Source: an uncultured Syntrophobacteraceae bacterium
GTDB taxonomy: Bacteria; Desulfobacterota; Syntrophobacteria; Syntrophobacterales; Syntrophobacteraceae
Length of the DNA stretch: 8,145 nt
NCBI GenBank assembly: GCA_937889795.1
Contig: CALBZH010000868.1
Span: 1-8,145 of the forward strand
Direction: 5' to 3'
Positions 6,123 through 8,145 of this stretch are shown one piece after another. A program made the position numbers and the translations under genes. The notes under the pieces are model-generated. The model did not search any database. It saw only the letters and a list, made by a program, of their open reading frames with translations, and was not told where the DNA came from. Numbering within the stretch: position 1 is the stretch's first letter; each line of letters opens with the position of its first letter.

Positions 6123-6155
6123 GAGGCTAACCCCCGGTTCATGTTCCTGAATCAA

Positions 6156-6383
6156 AAGAACGCTGGATCAACCCGAAAGCGAGGCTGGAGCGTTCCGCGG
6201 CTTTGTGAGACCAGGGACTCTGTTATCACTTGCAGGTTATTTTGTGTAGGGAAACCTCGTTTCGTCATGCCTGCAGTGTTTCAGCCGGAATCCAGGATCC
6301 CATCGACATCCCTGCTGGATCCCGGCCCTTGGGATAAAGCCTTTCGGGAAGACCGTCTGCAATCCTGGGGTGTGCGTCCATCG
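6156..6383. other. Intergenic region between the dehydrogenase and FNT channel genes
   Basis: This stretch follows the stop of the minus-strand dehydrogenase gene and precedes the minus-strand FNT gene. Its 6263-6326 part is a palindromic repeat remnant. The rest should carry the FNT promoter, but I find no convincing sigma-70 hexamer pair, no GG-N10-GC sigma-54 site and no complete FNR-type palindrome. No gene is supported here. Confidence 0.55.
6263..6326. repeat. Degraded palindromic intergenic repeat (REP-like)
   Basis: The stretch opens with CGTCATGCC, then has GCCGGAATCCAG at 6284-6295 facing CTGGATCCCGGC at 6315-6326. These pair at 11 of 12 positions around a 19-nt loop. CGTCATGCC...GGAATCCAG is the usual opening of dispersed palindromic elements scattered between genes in many proteobacterial genomes, including deltaproteobacteria. 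The matching right outer arm (GGCATGACG) is missing, so this looks like a decayed or truncated copy. Confidence 0.5.
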
Positions 6384-7541
6384 CTAGCGGTTGGGGGAAT
6401 GCCCGCAGGCAATGCCGCCGATGATGAGCTTCTGTACATTGCTTGTGCCCTCCACCATCTGGAAGGATTTGACGTCCCGATAGTAGCGTGCAATAGGGTA
6501 TTCGGTGGAAAATCCATAGGAGCCAAAGATCTTCATCGCCTCGTTGGCCGCTCTAACCGCTGATTCCGAGGCAAAGTACTTGGCGACGGATGTCTGCAGC
6601 TGGCTGGGAAGACCACGATCTTTCAGGAAGGCGGCATTGTAGACCAGAAGTTGAGCGGCCTGGTGCTCCGCAACCATTTCCGCGATCTGTCCCTGGACCA
6701 GCTGAAACTTGGAGACCGGCTGCCCGAACTGAGACCTTTCGTTGGCATACTTGATGGCCAGCTCCACACACGCACCACCCACGCCCAATGCTCCGGCGGC
6801 ACAACTGATCCGGGTGTTGCCAAGCATCCACATGCAGATATTGAAGCCGTCGCCCGGTTTCCCCAGGATGGAGTTTTTGGGAATTCTGGCGTCTTCGCAG
6901 ATGATCTCACCCGTTGGGGACGAGAACAGCCCCAGTTTGGTTTCGATGGCAACAGTGGTGATTCCCGGTGTGCGCTTCAGGTCCACCACAAAGCAGCTCA
7001 ATCCTTTGTGCTTCTTTTCCCGGTCCGTGCAGGCATAGAGCAGGCCGTGGTCGCCGACGGGAGCATTGCTGATCCACATCTTCTGGCCGTTTAGGACCCA
7101 ATGGTCGCCGGCGTCTTTCGCAACGAGCTTCATGCTGGCCACATCGGAGCCCGTGTTCGGCTCCGAAATGGCGAAAAAGCCGATCTTTTCCCCGGATACC
7201 CATCCGGGGAGGTAGTTCTCCTTCTGCTCTTCCGTGCCGAACTGGTTGACCGTGACGGCAGGACCGATATTTTGCAGGTTGAAGGGGAGCCTCCAGGAGG
7301 GGGAGACTCTGGCGAGCTGTTCGGTCATGAGCACCGATGCCACATAGCCCATGCCGTTTCCTCCATATTCTTCGGGCAGGCAGCAGCCGAAGAATCCCAG
7401 GTCGCCCATTTTCTTAACGATTTCCGGCCGGAAGCGGTGCTCCTTCTCGTCTTCTTCCATGATGGGGCGAATTTCGTTTTCCGCGAAACGCCTCGCCTGC
7501 TCTTGAACCATCCTTTGTTCTTCAGTCAGCAGAAAATCCAT
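6384..7541 (-). CDS. Acyl-CoA dehydrogenase, probably glutaryl-CoA dehydrogenase of the non-decarboxylating type
   Basis: A complete 385-aa FAD-dependent acyl-CoA dehydrogenase. It has the N-terminal helical domain (1-118), SEPNTGSD at 126-133 and KMWISNA at 154-160 in the middle domain, NERSQFGQPVSKFQ at 267-280 and the C-terminal base E364 in QMVEGTSNVQ. R84 in SPSWR aligns with Arg94 of human glutaryl-CoA dehydrogenase, which holds the distal carboxylate. The residue before the catalytic Glu is Val363, where decarboxylating enzymes have Tyr; a Tyr-to-Val exchange is reported as the key feature of the glutaconyl-CoA-forming enzyme of Desulfococcus multivorans. The C-terminal region also resembles my recollection of that enzyme, including a final NR. 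The cofactor-reducing partner would be an electron-transfer flavoprotein, not encoded here. AAGGAG lies 7 nt before ATG, and the thiolase gene ends 15 nt upstream. Family is certain; substrate is inferred. Confidence 0.93.
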   Translation of the reverse strand: MDFLLTEEQRMVQEQARRFAENEIRPIMEEDEKEHRFRPEIVKKMGDLGFFGCCLPEEYGGNGMGYVASVLMTEQLARVSPSWRLPFNLQNIGPAVTVNQFGTEEQKENYLPGWVSGEKIGFFAISEPNTGSDVASMKLVAKDAGDHWVLNGQKMWISNAPVGDHGLLYACTDREKKHKGLSCFVVDLKRTPGITTVAIETKLGLFSSPTGEIICEDARIPKNSILGKPGDGFNICMWMLGNTRISCAAGALGVGGACVELAIKYANERSQFGQPVSKFQLVQGQIAEMVAEHQAAQLLVYNAAFLKDRGLPSQLQTSVAKYFASESAVRAANEAMKIFGSYGFSTEYPIARYYRDVKSFQMVEGTSNVQKLIIGGIACGHSPNR

Positions 7542-7548
7542 GCCCTGT

Positions 7549-7554
7549 CTCCTT
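7549..7554 (-). promoter_or_regulatory. Ribosome binding site of the acyl-CoA dehydrogenase gene
   Basis: On the minus strand this reads AAGGAG, 7 nt before ATG at 7541. It lies within the 15-nt gap after the thiolase stop codon, so the dehydrogenase does not need its own promoter. Confidence 0.8.
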
Positions 7555-7556
7555 GA

Positions 7557-8100
7557 TTATGTCGGGATGCCTTTCAAGATGATGGCAACTCCTTGTCCCC
7601 CGCCGCCGCAGATGGTCTCCAAGGCATAAGAAGTCCCGCGACGCGCCATTTCATGGACCAGCGTCACCATGCGCATGGTTCCCGTGGCTCCAATGGGATG
7701 CCCAAGGGAGATTCCCGATCCATTGACATTCACCTTGAGGTCGCATTGGTCCGGGGTGAGCTCCAGGATCTTGGCATCCGCGAGCACTTGCGCGGCAAAG
7801 GCCTCCTGAATCTCCATGAGCTCGATGTCACCGAGGGTGAGTTGCGCGCGGCTCAGGGCCTTGTTCACGGCGGAAGCTACAGCGGGGTAGGTGAGCGTGG
7901 GATCGCAAGCCCCATTGGCGCCCGCCACAAAACGGACGAGAGGCTTCAGCCCCATTTCGCGGGCGTAGCTCTCCGAGGCGAGGACCACTGCTCCAGCACC
8001 GTCATTTTCCGACGAGGAATTGCCGGCCGTACAGATCCCGTCTTTGTAGACGGTCTTGAGCTTCGCCAGCTTATCCAGGGTCGTATCGGGCCTCGGGGTC
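7557..8100 (-). CDS. Thiolase (acetyl-CoA C-acyltransferase family), C-terminal fragment
   Basis: About 180 residues, the C-terminal 45% or so of a thiolase of roughly 400 aa; the 5' part is lost at the contig end. Counting from the first genuine residue, NSSSENDGAGAVV at 27-39, EIQEAFAAQ at 96-104, NVNGSGISLGHPIGATG at 124-140 with catalytic H134, and ICGGGGQG at 163-170 with the catalytic acid/base C164. The acyl-accepting cysteine would be in the missing half. The motif usually reading NEAF or HEAF here reads QEAF. Thiolases cleave 3-ketoacyl-CoA with CoA, or acetoacetyl-CoA to two acetyl-CoA, in the cytoplasm. Placement directly before the acyl-CoA dehydrogenase gene fits an acyl-CoA oxidation operon. 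An apparent ATG start with residues MCSSDL is read from adapter bases and must not be annotated. Confidence 0.93.
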
Positions 8101-8145
8101 AGATCGGAAGAGCACACGTCTGAACTCCAGTCACGAGTGGATATC
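8101..8145. other. Illumina TruSeq adapter remnant (right contig end)
   Basis: AGATCGGAAGAGCACACGTC and the following bases are the TruSeq indexed adapter, running into a six-base index GAGTGG and ATATC. It mirrors the left end exactly over 45 bases. It interrupts the thiolase gene, so genuine sequence ends at about 8100. Confidence 0.98.

Noticed and set aside
6284..6326. Intrinsic terminator for the thiolase-dehydrogenase unit
   Set aside because: The stem has a 19-nt loop and no T-tract follows on either strand; the repeat explanation fits better.
6141..6563. A 140-codon plus frame over the intergenic repeat
   Set aside because: It spans the palindromic element and the 3' end of the dehydrogenase on the other strand, with no motif or start signal.
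7557..8117. A complete short thiolase-like gene starting at 8117
   Set aside because: The start codon and first five residues (MCSSD), plus two bases of the next codon, are read from adapter bases; the gene is a 5'-truncated fragment.
7593..8123. A plus-strand frame ending in GRAHV
   Set aside because: It is antisense to the thiolase and its C-terminus is translated adapter.

Overview
The window looks like one metagenome or draft-genome contig from a GC-rich anaerobic bacterium, with Illumina TruSeq adapter left on both ends (1-47 and 8101-8145). The host is probably a Desulfobacterota-type (former Deltaproteobacteria) fatty-acid or aromatic-compound degrader. This is inferred from three things: an acyl-CoA dehydrogenase resembling the non-decarboxylating glutaryl-CoA dehydrogenase of Desulfococcus, a formate/nitrite channel, and a strong sigma-54 promoter match. 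No rRNA or other phylogenetic marker is present, so the placement is tentative.

Layout. (1) 129-2552, minus strand: a two-gene unit in which a FrnE-type DsbA-family thiol oxidoreductase is followed 21 nt later by a 593-aa fusion of a MobA/MocA-like nucleotidyltransferase, an HD domain and a histidine phosphatase. (2) 2553-2840: divergent intergenic region with a sigma-54 -24/-12 match facing right. (3) 2841-4408, plus strand: a 377-aa protein with PilZ-type c-di-GMP-binding motifs and an unrecognised helical C-terminus, a possible 33-codon ORF joined to it by a GTGA overlap, and a 110-aa protein of unknown function. (4) 4425-6122, minus strand: a formate/nitrite channel (FNT family), a 71-aa YbcJ-like S4 RNA-binding protein and the ribosome-associated protein DarP (YjgA). 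S4 and darP overlap, and all three genes appear to start at TTG. (5) 6156-6383: intergenic stretch with a degraded palindromic repeat. (6) 6384-8100, minus strand: the C-terminal 180 residues of a thiolase followed by the acyl-CoA dehydrogenase, with a 15-nt gap and a canonical ribosome binding site.

How the genes may work together. Thiolase and acyl-CoA dehydrogenase fit acyl-CoA oxidation. The dehydrogenase keeps the carboxylate-binding Arg of glutaryl-CoA dehydrogenases but has Val instead of Tyr before the catalytic Glu, which is the reported signature of the glutaconyl-CoA-forming, energy-conserving type. The FNT channel would suit a formate-handling anaerobe. S4 and DarP are small RNA/ribosome-associated proteins. 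The most unusual items are the three-domain fusion, the dehydrogenase signature and the sigma-54-linked PilZ cluster. I see no CRISPR array, insertion sequence, phage module or tRNA, and nothing I can defend as a wholly new system.
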